Below are positions 27,300-37,207 of a DNA stretch of 64,000 nt, piece after piece. This DNA is from Chitinophaga oryziterrae (GTDB lineage: Bacteria > Bacteroidota > Bacteroidia > Chitinophagales > Chitinophagaceae), in assembly GCF_009758125.1 (NCBI RefSeq), contig NZ_WRXO01000004.1:372001-436000 (forward strand), read 5' to 3'. Every line of letters begins with the position of its first letter. Positions within the stretch are counted from its first letter, which is position 1. The notes under the pieces were generated by a model. The model saw only the letters and a program-made list of their open reading frames with translations. It was not told where the DNA came from and made no database searches. Made by a program: the position numbers and the translations under genes.

Positions 27300-30200
27300 C
27301 GTTGCCCATCGGATTAGAACAGGATATTTCCGGCAACGAAAAATGCTCCTTGTTATGAAAATGATTGTCATTTTGCTTACAATTGCCTGTTTACAGGTAA
27401 ATGCGGCGGGATATGCACAAAAACTGAGTCTGTCTCTGAAAGACCGGCCGCTGGAGGAAGTGTTGAAGGAGATAAAGGCAAAGACCGGGTATAAGTTCTT
27501 CTACAGACTGGACCTGCTGAGTAATGCAAAAAATGTAAGTATCCGGATCGATAACGCAGATCTGCCATATGTACTGGACATGATCTTTAAAGACCAGCCT
27601 TTTACCTACCAGATCGTTAATAAGACCATCATTGTTAAATCCAGACTGCATGCGGATCTGATGGAGGAAGCTGTGATGCCGAACGTAACGGTATCAGGAA
27701 AGGTCACTGATGATAAGGGGAGACCCCTGCCCGGTGTCTCTGTTCAGGTAAAAGGGACCTCCAAAGGCGCACAAACCAATGTCAATGGAGAATACCAGCT
27801 GGCAGGGATAGATGCCAATGCCATACTGATATTCAGCTACCTCGGCTATCAGCCGCAGGAACTGCCGGTAAATGGGCGGAGCAGTATTTCCATTACCCTT
27901 GTCACTTCATCAATAGGACTGGGGGACGTTGTCGTAGTCGGATATGGTAAGCAATCCCGTAAAAACCTGATCAGCTCTGTAAATACGGTAAAAGCGGATG
28001 AATTGAATAAAGGGGCGATTACAGACGTTGGACAGTTGTTACAAGGTAAAGTGCCCGGCTTGAACGTATCTGCCAGTGGAGACCCTAATGCGGTTGCTAC
28101 AGTGGTATTGCGTGGTGCTTCTACCTTAAACAGTTCCCAGGGACCTTTTTATGTGATCGATGGGGTACCTGGTGTGGATATTTCTGCCATTGCTCCGGAC
28201 GATATTGTTTCCATTGATGTATTGAAAGATGCTGCGGCTACTGCTATTTATGGTAACCGTGCGGCTAATGGGGTTATCATGGTAACAACTAAAAAAGGTA
28301 AAAAAGGACAGACAGCCGTTTCTTACAGCGGGTATGTTGGTATTGAAAAGGTATCAAATAAGCTGGATATGATGGATGCCGCTGAATTAAGGGCTTTTCT
28401 TACCAAGAATGGAGAGTCTTTTTCTCCTGCTGATGATAAAAATGCAAATACTAACTGGCAGACTTCCATTCAGCGGAATCAGGCAGTATCTCATAATCAC
28501 AATATTTCTTTTAGTGGCGGTGGGGATCATGGTACTTATTCTGCAAGTCTGAATTATACAAAAAAAGAAGGTATTCTTTTAAACAGCGATCTGGAACGTG
28601 TGATTGCCCGGCTTAGCGTTGAACAGTATGCATTGAATGATAAGGTAAGGTTTGGACTGAATGTCACCAATTCAAACAGTACTGCGAATGATATCCCTTA
28701 CCGAAATGTTGTATTGTTGCAATCAGCACTTCACCTGCCGGTTTCTCCTGTGAAAAATGCGGATGGCAGCTATTTTGAGAACTTCGCTACGCAAGGTTAT
28801 TATAATCCTTTATCAATGATCAATAACAGCCAGATGAATGATAAGTATAATAACCTGGTTGGAAGTTTTAATACACAGGTAAAGCTGCCTTTCGGGCTTA
28901 CTTATGACCTGAACCTTTCTTATATCGGCTTTACTTCACTGCATGGCGAATTTTACAATAAATACTTTACCACCAATTATAACAGCATGTATGATAATCC
29001 CAATCCAGGTCTGGGATATCATAATCCACAAACCTTTGGGGCAAACGGACAGGCAACGAGAAATTCTTATCAGAATTCCAGCAAGATCCTGGAAACCTTT
29101 CTTACCTGGAACAGGAATTTCAAATTGCATGCTGTGAATCTTGTATTAGGATATTCATGGCAGAATAATAAAGTGGGTGAAGGCTTCCAGGTAACGACCA
29201 GTAATTTCCCTGTTGATAATGTTGGGTATTCCAACCTGGCATTAAGTAATCCATACGCAATTTCCGGCTTTCAGATTGGATTTGGACCAGATGGTGTCTA
29301 TCAGGAAAATCGCCTGATCTCCAATTTCGCCAGGTTAAATTATGGTTATAATGATAAGTACCTGTTACAGGCTTCTTTGAGAAGGGATGGTAGCTCTGTT
29401 TTCGGCGCAAATCACCAATGGGGCTATTTCCCATCAGTGGGTGTGGCATGGAGAATTATACAGGAGGAGTTCATGAAGAACCAGTCGGTATTTACCGATC
29501 TGAAGCTCAGAGCCAGCTATGGTGTTACTGGTAATGCTACCGGTTTTAATGCTTACACTGCAAAGTTCATTTCTGGTACACAGGGTATATACTATTATAA
29601 TGGATCAGGTTTAGCTGCCAGTGGTCCTATTCAGGCTGCTAATCCGAATCTGCAATGGGAGAAAACCAGCACTTCTAATATTGGTGTAGACTTTACTGTT
29701 CTGAAAGGCAGGCTGAGTGGTTCGGTGGATGTATACAACAAGAAGACAACCGGCATGATCTATTCCTATAGGGTAGATCCTATTCTGGTTCCTGCAGGTA
29801 TTATTGTGGCCAATGGAGGAAGTATGAGCAATAAAGGAATTGAATTGAGCCTGAATGCTACTGTTATAGATCATAAGGACTTCGGCTGGACCAGTAGTAT
29901 TAATTTTGCACATAATAAGAATGAGATCACAAGTTTATCCAATCCTTTGTTCTCAGGTGGAGACTCTGTACTGCTGGCATTCCCTGAAGGTCTGGGTCAA
30001 TCAAGCCATTCCCTGGAGATCCTGAAAAAAGGAAAGCCTTTAGGACAATTTTTCTCGCTTGTTTATGCTGGAAAAGATGCTAACGGCGTATCCCAATATA
30101 TAGGAGGAGATGGCAAACTGACTACTACCCCGACTATCGGTACAGACTACCATTATATTGGCAATTCCCAACCTAAATTACTAATGGGATGGTCTAACAG

Positions 30201-30621
30201 TTTTCATTATAAAAATCTGGACCTTAGTATCTTCTTAAGAGGAGTGTTCGGTAATAAGATATTTAATGCTACAAGGGCCGACCTTTTCAGACCAAATACA
30301 GCGCAGTATACTAATATATTAAAGGATGCCGCTGGCGAAAGTGTGGCAGATTATAATGCTTACCTGTATTCCTCCCGTTTTGTTGAAAACGGTAGCTACG
30401 TGAGATTTGATAATGCCACGCTTTCATATAATTTTAAACACCTGGGCCCATACATAAAAAACGTAAGGGTGTACGTAACAGCGAACAATCTTTTTGTAAT
30501 TACCAGCTTTAAAGGCACAGATCCTGAAGTAAATCAGGGTGGAATTGCACCAGGAGTTGACTACAATAACTTTTATCCTAAAACGCGCACGTTCCTGTTT
30601 GGTGTTAATGTGTCATTTTAA
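27229..30621 (+). CDS. SusC/RagA TonB-dependent transporter with STN signalling domain
   Basis: This outer-membrane importer is about 1130 residues from the chosen start. A signal peptide (VMKMIVILLTIACLQVNAAG) is followed by an STN domain (LSLSLKDRPLEEVLKEIKAK) that talks to FecR. A carboxypeptidase-like repeat (VSGKVTDDKGRPLPGVSVQV), a plug (GKVPGLNVSASGDPNAVATV, YVIDGVPG) and a 22-strand barrel complete it. The exact start is uncertain: an ATG at 27229 gives a long pre-signal segment holding the second 26-bp repeat, while ATGs at 27343 and 27355 would start just before the signal. It pairs with the SusD gene 22 nt downstream. Confidence 0.93.
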   Translation: MQLHDDVKAMPVNWLYSTKIKYGIVAHRIRTGYFRQRKMLLVMKMIVILLTIACLQVNAAGYAQKLSLSLKDRPLEEVLKEIKAKTGYKFFYRLDLLSNAKNVSIRIDNADLPYVLDMIFKDQPFTYQIVNKTIIVKSRLHADLMEEAVMPNVTVSGKVTDDKGRPLPGVSVQVKGTSKGAQTNVNGEYQLAGIDANAILIFSYLGYQPQELPVNGRSSISITLVTSSIGLGDVVVVGYGKQSRKNLISSVNTVKADELNKGAITDVGQLLQGKVPGLNVSASGDPNAVATVVLRGASTLNSSQGPFYVIDGVPGVDISAIAPDDIVSIDVLKDAAATAIYGNRAANGVIMVTTKKGKKGQTAVSYSGYVGIEKVSNKLDMMDAAELRAFLTKNGESFSPADDKNANTNWQTSIQRNQAVSHNHNISFSGGGDHGTYSASLNYTKKEGILLNSDLERVIARLSVEQYALNDKVRFGLNVTNSNSTANDIPYRNVVLLQSALHLPVSPVKNADGSYFENFATQGYYNPLSMINNSQMNDKYNNLVGSFNTQVKLPFGLTYDLNLSYIGFTSLHGEFYNKYFTTNYNSMYDNPNPGLGYHNPQTFGANGQATRNSYQNSSKILETFLTWNRNFKLHAVNLVLGYSWQNNKVGEGFQVTTSNFPVDNVGYSNLALSNPYAISGFQIGFGPDGVYQENRLISNFARLNYGYNDKYLLQASLRRDGSSVFGANHQWGYFPSVGVAWRIIQEEFMKNQSVFTDLKLRASYGVTGNATGFNAYTAKFISGTQGIYYYNGSGLAASGPIQAANPNLQWEKTSTSNIGVDFTVLKGRLSGSVDVYNKKTTGMIYSYRVDPILVPAGIIVANGGSMSNKGIELSLNATVIDHKDFGWTSSINFAHNKNEITSLSNPLFSGGDSVLLAFPEGLGQSSHSLEILKKGKPLGQFFSLVYAGKDANGVSQYIGGDGKLTTTPTIGTDYHYIGNSQPKLLMGWSNSFHYKNLDLSIFLRGVFGNKIFNATRADLFRPNTAQYTNILKDAAGESVADYNAYLYSSRFVENGSYVRFDNATLSYNFKHLGPYIKNVRVYVTANNLFVITSFKGTDPEVNQGGIAPGVDYNNFYPKTRTFLFGVNVSF

Positions 30622-30643
30622 TCGAATCTCTTAAAAAAGCATT

Positions 30644-32260
30644 ATGAAAAAGATAACTCAATATATATACGTTCCGGTGCTGTTGTGTATTTTAAGTGCC
30701 TGTTATAAACTGGAAGTACCGATCAAATCGGAGTTGACACCAGATGTTTTTCCTACTGACAGTGCACAATTCCTTTCAGCTGCCGGTCCTGCATATGTTG
30801 CATTAAGAGGTAATATTTCCGTGGAATACTTCTTTATGCAGACGCTGACCACAGATGAAGCTATTTTCCCTGCCAGAGGTGGAAACTGGTATAACGGAGC
30901 TGAATTCCAGCAATTACATTATCATAACTGGACAAGGGACCATTCTAATGTAACAGGTAACTGGACCTGGATGTCAACTATCATTGGTACAGCAAATCAA
31001 ACACTTGCTATCCTGCAGAAAAATGTGCCGGAAGGCAGTTTTAAACAGCAGGGTCTTGCAGAAATGAGAATGGTTCGTGCTCTGGCCTATTTTATGATGA
31101 TGGATAATTTTGGAAATGTTCCTATTGATACAGTGAATGGAGATTTTACAGCTAAGCCTAATAGTTCCCGGGCAGAAGTATTTACATTTATAGAGCGTGA
31201 AGTGAAAACGTGTATTCCTTTACTGAGTGGTGAATCGGGGATATCAACATACGGAAGGCCAAATAAATGGATGGCTTATACATTACTGGCAAAAATGTAT
31301 CTGAATGCGGAGGTCTACACAGGTACAGAACGTAATAATGATTGTATCAGTGCCTGCGATAATGTTATAAAATCAGGTTTGTATGCAGTGGAACCTTCAG
31401 CCACCTATCTGCAAATGTTCTATCCGAACAACGGACCACAGATGAAGGAGTTTATTTTTGCAATACCATTTGATCCTTCCTGGACGAATACCTTCCCTTT
31501 CAGGGGGCACAACCTGCATGCCCGTTATGATATACCAAGGGGGCTTGTTGCTAAATACAACTTACCTTTTACGCCAGATGCCGCTGTCTGTACTTTACCT
31601 GAATACTATGTCAACTTCAATGATGCAAATGATGTTCGCAATCGCCAATGGCTGACAGGGTTGCAATACATGAATGATGGCGTAACTCCGGCTACAGTAA
31701 CAACGACCAAACAGGGATATGACAAGTTTTATTCCGGTACTGATGGAGCTGCGCCTTATACTTACCAGATCGACCTGAAACCAGAGGTTACCCTTCGTCA
31801 GGATGTAGCGTCATTTGATGTTGGAAATGATGAAATCGGATGGAATATGGGCTATCGGAATATCAAGATCTTTCCTGATGGAACTTCCTTAAACAGGAAT
31901 CAGAAAAATGATATTCCTTATTTCCGCTATTCAGATATTATTCTGATGAAAGCAGAAGCAATTCTGCGGGGTGGCACGTCGACTTCCGGAGAAACCCCAC
32001 TTTCACTGGTGAATGGACTGAGGGCGCAAAGAACAACTTCTGCTGCATTGAGCGGCGTTACGCTGGACGATATATATGCTGAAAGATGCCGTGAATTTGC
32101 CTGGGAAGGATGGCATAGAAATGACATGATCCGTTTTGGCAAATATGAAGGTAAATGGGGCTTTAAAACGGATGCAGATATCAATCATCGTATATTCCCC
32201 ATCCCAACAACTGCGCTGCAACTCAATCCGGCACTTAAACAGAATCCCGGTTATCAATAA
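30644..32260 (+). CDS. SusD/RagB glycan-binding outer-membrane lipoprotein
   Basis: This 538-residue protein has a lipobox LSAC at residue 20, followed by the SusD-like N-terminal region (YKLEVPIKSELTPDVFPTDS). TPR-type helices (LAEMRMVRALAYFMMMDNFG, YTLLAKMYLN) follow, and the C-terminal RagB signature is ERCREFAWEGWHRNDMIRFG. It caps the SusC barrel and captures the glycan. A hairpin follows before the hydrolase gene. Confidence 0.94.
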   Translation: MKKITQYIYVPVLLCILSACYKLEVPIKSELTPDVFPTDSAQFLSAAGPAYVALRGNISVEYFFMQTLTTDEAIFPARGGNWYNGAEFQQLHYHNWTRDHSNVTGNWTWMSTIIGTANQTLAILQKNVPEGSFKQQGLAEMRMVRALAYFMMMDNFGNVPIDTVNGDFTAKPNSSRAEVFTFIEREVKTCIPLLSGESGISTYGRPNKWMAYTLLAKMYLNAEVYTGTERNNDCISACDNVIKSGLYAVEPSATYLQMFYPNNGPQMKEFIFAIPFDPSWTNTFPFRGHNLHARYDIPRGLVAKYNLPFTPDAAVCTLPEYYVNFNDANDVRNRQWLTGLQYMNDGVTPATVTTTKQGYDKFYSGTDGAAPYTYQIDLKPEVTLRQDVASFDVGNDEIGWNMGYRNIKIFPDGTSLNRNQKNDIPYFRYSDIILMKAEAILRGGTSTSGETPLSLVNGLRAQRTTSAALSGVTLDDIYAERCREFAWEGWHRNDMIRFGKYEGKWGFKTDADINHRIFPIPTTALQLNPALKQNPGYQ

Positions 32261-32271
32261 ATTACATCATA

Positions 32272-32306
32272 TTTCCAGTACCTGATTTACAAACAGGTAC
32301 TGGAAA
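32272..32306 (+). terminator. Intra-operon hairpin between susD and the GH89 gene
   Basis: TTTCCAGTACCTG pairs perfectly with CAGGTACTGGAAA over a 9-nt loop, 12 nt after the susD stop. There is no clear T-run, so it could partly end transcription or protect the upstream mRNA end and so set susCD above the enzyme level. Confidence 0.6.
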
Positions 32307-32339
32307 CATGATTTGTATGCCCTACTAAAGACTATCTTG

Positions 32340-34526
32340 ATGAAGAAAATACTTTGTATTCTTTTTATATTCTCCGGTGTTCATACTTATGCCCAGTTTA
32401 AAACAAGTACAGCATACGATCTGATAGGCCGGATAATACCTGCTAAAAAAACATTGTTTGTTGTGGAAGCCCTGCCGGAACAGGAGGGTAAAGATGTCTT
32501 TGAAATAGAGAGCAGGAATGGTAAGATCATTCTACGCGGAAATAACGGAACTGCCATTGCTTCGGCATTGTATTATTACCTGGACGAATACTGCCATTGT
32601 CAGATTACCTGGAATGGCACAAATCTGCATCTCCCTGAAAAGTTGCCTGTAGTGGAGAAAAAGGTGCAACGTAAAACTCCCTACGAATACCGTTATTACC
32701 TGAACTATTGCACCTTCAATTATAGTATGAGCTGGTGGGACTGGGCACGTTGGGAAAAAGAGATCGACTGGATGGCGCTGCATGGCATCAACATGCCGCT
32801 GGCCATTACAGGGGAGGAATATACATGGTACCTTGTGTATAAGGAAATGGGTTTTAGTGATGAGGACCTGGCTGGCTTTTTCAGCGGTCCGGCTTACACT
32901 GCCTGGTTCTGGATGGGGAACCTGGACGGTTGGGGTGGCCCTTTACCTCTCAGCTGGATAAAAAGCCATAAAGAATTGCAGTTAAAGATTCTGCAACGGG
33001 AAAGGGAATTTGGGATGAAACCGGTATTGCCTGCGTTTACAGGACATGTACCTTCCGCGTTTAAAAGAAAGTTCCCCCATGCAAAACTGAAAGAGACCAA
33101 TTGGAAAAATGGCTTTGCAGATACTTATATCCTTGATTCGGAAGATCCGCAGTTTGCTTCGATAGGGAAGCGGTTTCTGGAAGTGCAGACAAAATTATAT
33201 GGTACAGATCATCTGTATTCTGCTGATACCTTTAATGAAAATGAACCTCCTTCCAATGATTCTCTTTTTTTGTCAAAATTAAGTGCAAGAATTTATGCCG
33301 GTATGCAGCAGGCAGATACTGCAGCTGTTTGGGTGATGCAGGGATGGTTATTTTATAGTGACCGCAAATTCTGGGGAACTACGCAGATAGAGGCATTACT
33401 GAATGCGGTGCCTGACAATAAGATGCTCCTGCTTGACCTGGCGGCAGAGATTGAGCCTGTATGGAAGAGAACCGCAGCCTTTTATGGCAAACCCTGGATC
33501 TGGAACATGCTAAACAACTTTGGCGGAAATGTGAACCTGTTCGGGCGTATGGATGGAGTGGCTGCAGGCCCGGCCCTGGCGCTGAATGATACTGCTTCAA
33601 AACGCTTGAGTGGTATTGGTTTAACAATGGAGGCGATTGAGCAGAATCCCGTGATGTACGAGCTGATGATGCAGCATACATGGCAATCGGGACCAATAGC
33701 ACTGGATGAATGGCTGACGAAATACGTGCTGAACCGTTATGGAAGTAACGACAAAGAACTTGTAAAGGCATGGCAGATATTAAGACAAACAGTTTATAAT
33801 GGAAAATTGATCAGAGATGGTGCAGAATCTATTATCACCGGAAGGCCAACATTAGATTCCACCACTGAATGGACAAGAACAAAGTTGAATTATGACAGGA
33901 ATGATTTATTACCAGCATGGGACCTGTTTATAAAAGCAGCAGCTAAAGGAGAAGGGACGGATGGGTTCCGGTATGACCTGGTAGATATAACAAGGCAGGT
34001 ACTGGCTAACTATGCGCATCCATTGCAGCAGAAATGGGTAACAGCCTATAATGATAAAGACAGCATTGCATTTTCAAAATACAGTCAGCAGTTTATCTCA
34101 CTGATCCATGATATGGACCGCCTGCTGGCAACGAGAAAAGATTTTATGCTGGGACCCTGGTTATCATCTGCCAGAAAATGGGGGAATGATAACAGCGAAA
34201 AAGCTTTGTATGAGCGGAATGCCCGTGATCTGATCACATTATGGGGAGATGCTGCCAGCCCGTTACATGAATATTCCAACCGGCAATGGAGTGGTTTGCT
34301 AAATGACTTTTACAGCCAGCGCTGGTTACAGTTCTTCCATATGTTACAACTATCCCTGAGATCGGGGAAACCTGCAGACTTCAGTGGATTTGATAAAAAG
34401 ATCAGTAACTGGGAATGGCAATGGGTAAATGAACAGAAAGTTTTTCCCGAAAACCCCCATGGGAACAGTATTACTGTTGCGCAGGAATTATATCGGAAAT
34501 ACCGGCCTAAATATATGTTGAAATGA
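32340..34526 (+). CDS. Alpha-N-acetylglucosaminidase, GH89 (NAGLU-like)
   Basis: This exo-hydrolase is about 728 residues, starting MKKILCILFIFSGVHTYAQ, a signal peptide ending at a typical cleavage site. The family's N-terminal domain (residues about 20-110) precedes the TIM-barrel core, with YYLNYCTFNYSMSWWDWARW, MALHGINMPLAITGEEYTWY, FWMGNLDGWGGPLPLSW and YSADTFNENEPPS. Candidate catalytic glutamates are near 300 (FNE) and 370 (LAAEIEP). GH89 enzymes remove terminal alpha-linked GlcNAc, as in heparan-type chains or mucin caps. It overlaps the next gene by 4 nt, a sign of translational coupling. Confidence 0.93.
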   Translation: MKKILCILFIFSGVHTYAQFKTSTAYDLIGRIIPAKKTLFVVEALPEQEGKDVFEIESRNGKIILRGNNGTAIASALYYYLDEYCHCQITWNGTNLHLPEKLPVVEKKVQRKTPYEYRYYLNYCTFNYSMSWWDWARWEKEIDWMALHGINMPLAITGEEYTWYLVYKEMGFSDEDLAGFFSGPAYTAWFWMGNLDGWGGPLPLSWIKSHKELQLKILQREREFGMKPVLPAFTGHVPSAFKRKFPHAKLKETNWKNGFADTYILDSEDPQFASIGKRFLEVQTKLYGTDHLYSADTFNENEPPSNDSLFLSKLSARIYAGMQQADTAAVWVMQGWLFYSDRKFWGTTQIEALLNAVPDNKMLLLDLAAEIEPVWKRTAAFYGKPWIWNMLNNFGGNVNLFGRMDGVAAGPALALNDTASKRLSGIGLTMEAIEQNPVMYELMMQHTWQSGPIALDEWLTKYVLNRYGSNDKELVKAWQILRQTVYNGKLIRDGAESIITGRPTLDSTTEWTRTKLNYDRNDLLPAWDLFIKAAAKGEGTDGFRYDLVDITRQVLANYAHPLQQKWVTAYNDKDSIAFSKYSQQFISLIHDMDRLLATRKDFMLGPWLSSARKWGNDNSEKALYERNARDLITLWGDAASPLHEYSNRQWSGLLNDFYSQRWLQFFHMLQLSLRSGKPADFSGFDKKISNWEWQWVNEQKVFPENPHGNSITVAQELYRKYRPKYMLK

Positions 34527-35662
34527 GTAAACCTGCTTCAGGAAGATTAGTGTCTCTGGATGCCTTACGAGGCTTTGATATGTTCTGGATCATGAGTGGA
34601 GAACATATTATTCACGCATTGGCTAAAGCCACGGGATGGCAGATATTTATATGGATGTCAGAACAGTTGCATCATACCGTATGGAATGGTATTACATTCT
34701 ATGATATGATCTTTCCGTTATTCCTGTTCATTTCAGGGATATCGATGCCTTATTCCGTGCAGAAAAGAATGCAGCTGGCAGGAGTAACTGCTGCTTTTGA
34801 ATTACCCCGGGGAGAAAAGAACAGGTTATATCTTTCTATGTTAAGGAGAACATTGATCCTTTTAATACTGGGAATGATCGTGAATGGATTACTTGCTTTT
34901 AAAGGATATCATAATACCCGTTTTGCCAGTGTACTCGGCAGGATTGGGTTGGCGTGGTTTTTTGCAGGACTGATTTATCTGAATAATGATGTACGTAGAC
35001 AGGTACTATGGTTATTGCTCTTATTATTCGGTTATTGGGCAATGATGGCATTTATACCGGTACCAGGTTATGGTGCTGGTGTATTGACAATGGATGGTTC
35101 ACTGGAATCGTATATCGACAGATTATTGTTACCAGGTAAATTGCATGATGGGGTACATGACCCGGAAGGTATCCTATCTACTATTCCTGCTATTGGCACT
35201 GCTCTCATGGGAATACTGACGGGTACTTTCTTACGTTGGGAAGGCTTCTCTATGTCTAAAAAAGCATTGAGCCTGTTTTTATCAGGCATTATCTTAATAG
35301 CGATTGGGCTCTTATGGGACCACTTTTTCCCGATCAATAAAAGATTATGGACAAGCTCTTTTGTTGTATATGTTGGTGGATGGAGTTTATTATTGTTATC
35401 GTTCTTTTATTGGATCATTGATGTAGCCGGATTCAGACGATGGGCTTTTCCTTTTATCATTATTGGTACTAACTCTATCTTAATCTATATGTGTGCAGAG
35501 GGACTGGCGAATTTTGGATATACAGCAGATTATATTTTTGGAGGAATGATCAGGCAGGTAGCGCTGGTATGGCAGCCTGTACTTATTGCAGTATCTGTTA
35601 CCAGTGTACAGTTGATCTTCTTATATCTGCTGTATCGTAACAAGTTATTCCTGAAAATATAG
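34523..35662 (+). CDS. HGSNAT/DUF5009-like multispanning acyltransferase-family protein
   Basis: This 379-residue membrane protein has about ten helices and starts RLVSLDALRGFDMFWIMSGE, the family's signature. WNGITFYDMIFPLFLFISGI and SVLGRIGLAWFFAGLIYLNN follow. The family includes human heparan-alpha-glucosaminide N-acetyltransferase, which acetylates terminal glucosamine so that NAGLU can cleave it. Here the gene is coupled by a 4-nt overlap to a GH89 gene, the same enzyme pair as in the lysosomal pathway. A conserved catalytic histidine could not be assigned with confidence. Confidence 0.85.
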   Translation: MSKPASGRLVSLDALRGFDMFWIMSGEHIIHALAKATGWQIFIWMSEQLHHTVWNGITFYDMIFPLFLFISGISMPYSVQKRMQLAGVTAAFELPRGEKNRLYLSMLRRTLILLILGMIVNGLLAFKGYHNTRFASVLGRIGLAWFFAGLIYLNNDVRRQVLWLLLLLFGYWAMMAFIPVPGYGAGVLTMDGSLESYIDRLLLPGKLHDGVHDPEGILSTIPAIGTALMGILTGTFLRWEGFSMSKKALSLFLSGIILIAIGLLWDHFFPINKRLWTSSFVVYVGGWSLLLLSFFYWIIDVAGFRRWAFPFIIIGTNSILIYMCAEGLANFGYTADYIFGGMIRQVALVWQPVLIAVSVTSVQLIFLYLLYRNKLFLKI

Positions 35663-35784
35663 ATTATAAAGCCCTGTATTTAATGAAACTATGTTGCATT
35701 TAAAGGTAAATGTTATACCTTCATTTCATATTTGGGTTGGCTTAGAATGAGTATTTTAAGACCGTCAAATAGTGCATTAAAAGG

Positions 35785-35814
35785 ACAGCCGGATATTTAT
35801 CCGGCTGTAATTTT
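35785..35814 (+). terminator. Terminator at the end of the GH89 PUL
   Basis: An 11-bp perfect stem (ACAGCCGGATA with TATCCGGCTGT) around a 2-nt loop, followed by AATTTT, lies between two convergent operons. It may also serve the minus-strand operon. Confidence 0.75.
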
Positions 35815-35880
35815 ACCACTAAAGAGCAACGGGAAAACAACAGCCAAAGACTGCGTTTCCCCGTATATTACTCATCACCC

Positions 35881-36591
35881 CTATTTACCAAAACTATATA
35901 CTACACCAACATTTGCCTGTAATCCGCTGATGGCTTCTTTATAGGACGCAATTTTCCTTCCCGCATTTACAGGGCGGTTTTCATTTTCTACAGTGAAGTT
36001 TGGTTTAGAATAATAGTAATCTACTCCCAGTAAAATACCGATATGTGATGTTACTGCATAACGTAATGCAGCACCACTCTGCCAGCCAAAAGTAGTAGCC
36101 GTTGATTTCTTTTGTGTGAGATGATTATCAATACCATCTTCCAGGTATACTTCATTCCCTGGTAATGTAGCATTTACAACTCCACCTAATAAACGCAGAT
36201 CAAGATTGAATTTACCAAAGGCAATATTGTAGTAAGGGCCTACCAGTATATTTACTGATTGATTGGAACCTTTTATATATACAGTAGCGCTGTCCAGATC
36301 AAAAGCTTCTTTATAGCCATTGGCCAGTCCTTGTGCATTTTTGAATCCGTAATGTGTGTAAGAGAGAACACCACCTACTCCCCAGTGTGATTTCTTAAAA
36401 TACCAGGCACCGGTTATGCCTATATTAAAACCGGACTTGGCAAATCCTGATTGATCATTGTAATAATCACCTTTTGCATAATTACCTCCGGGTAAGGATA
36501 AGCCACCGGTGATGCCAATGAAACTTTTATTCTGCGCGCTGGCATTGAATGTAAATAGAGTAACGGCTATAATAAATAATAGTTTTTTCAT
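35881..36591 (-). CDS. Outer-membrane beta-barrel protein (porin-like)
   Basis: This 236-residue protein has a signal peptide (MKKLLFIIAVTLFTFNASAQ). It then has alternating amphipathic strands typical of an 8- to 10-strand barrel (FIGITGGLSLPGGNYAKGDY, GVGGVLSYTHYGF, AALRYAVTSHIGILLGVDYY) and a C-terminal aromatic-ended strand (GVVYSFGK). It is the last gene of a three-gene minus-strand operon with a lipoprotein and a TonB receptor. A specific ligand is not evident. Confidence 0.8.
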   Translation of the reverse strand: MKKLLFIIAVTLFTFNASAQNKSFIGITGGLSLPGGNYAKGDYYNDQSGFAKSGFNIGITGAWYFKKSHWGVGGVLSYTHYGFKNAQGLANGYKEAFDLDSATVYIKGSNQSVNILVGPYYNIAFGKFNLDLRLLGGVVNATLPGNEVYLEDGIDNHLTQKKSTATTFGWQSGAALRYAVTSHIGILLGVDYYYSKPNFTVENENRPVNAGRKIASYKEAISGLQANVGVVYSFGK

Positions 36592-36618
36592 TTTGATTGG
36601 ATGATATGTTTAAGAATC

Positions 36619-37188
36619 TTAATTAGTTACATGTACGGTGTAAGTCACGTCTGCATCAGTGGACCCAGGTTCACAGCTACCGTTTTTAACATTAGGCTGA
36701 TGCCTGAGTTGTACATTCAGTTCGCCTGTACCGGCAGCAGCAGTGGTAAATGTATCGGTTAAACCTACTTCGAGTGCGGGGACATTCGTATCCTTGTCTG
36801 TTCTTACTACTGTAAGATTAAGTGAGGGAGATACAGTAAAACATATCAGATGATAATTTTCTCTTTCCTTTATTTCTGCTGTTACATCACCAAATGGAGT
36901 GGTAGTACGGTCTTGGAATAATACTTCTACATTATATTTTGTACTGGCTTTCAGATTTAATACAGGTGTATTGATGCTGTCTGCCGGATGAGGGATCAAT
37001 GTGGTGTCTGTCCAGTAGGCATATTGAACATCTGCCGTATTAGTGGCATTGGTCACTTTCAGTCCCACGGTTGTCAGAAATTCATTTCCCGGAACAGGAG
37101 GTGCAATAGCTGTTTCATCTTTTTTGCACGAATGCAGGATCACGCTCAGTGCCATCAGCACTGCAACAGAGTAGAGTAGTCTTTTCAT
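36619..37188 (-). CDS. Lipoprotein of unknown family next to a TonB receptor
   Basis: This 189-residue protein has a lipobox (ILHSC at residues 17-21). The mature part is probably all-beta (VGLKVTNATNTADVQYAYWT, YNVEVLFQDRTTTPFGDVT, YHLICFTVSPSLNLTVV) and ends in YTVHVTN. I do not recognise the family. It lies 19 nt after the TonB receptor gene and 27 nt before the barrel gene, so it may be a surface partner of the receptor. Confidence 0.75.
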   Translation of the reverse strand: MKRLLYSVAVLMALSVILHSCKKDETAIAPPVPGNEFLTTVGLKVTNATNTADVQYAYWTDTTLIPHPADSINTPVLNLKASTKYNVEVLFQDRTTTPFGDVTAEIKERENYHLICFTVSPSLNLTVVRTDKDTNVPALEVGLTDTFTTAAAGTGELNVQLRHQPNVKNGSCEPGSTDADVTYTVHVTN

Positions 37189-37207
37189 GTTTTATTTTAT
37201 TATGTAG

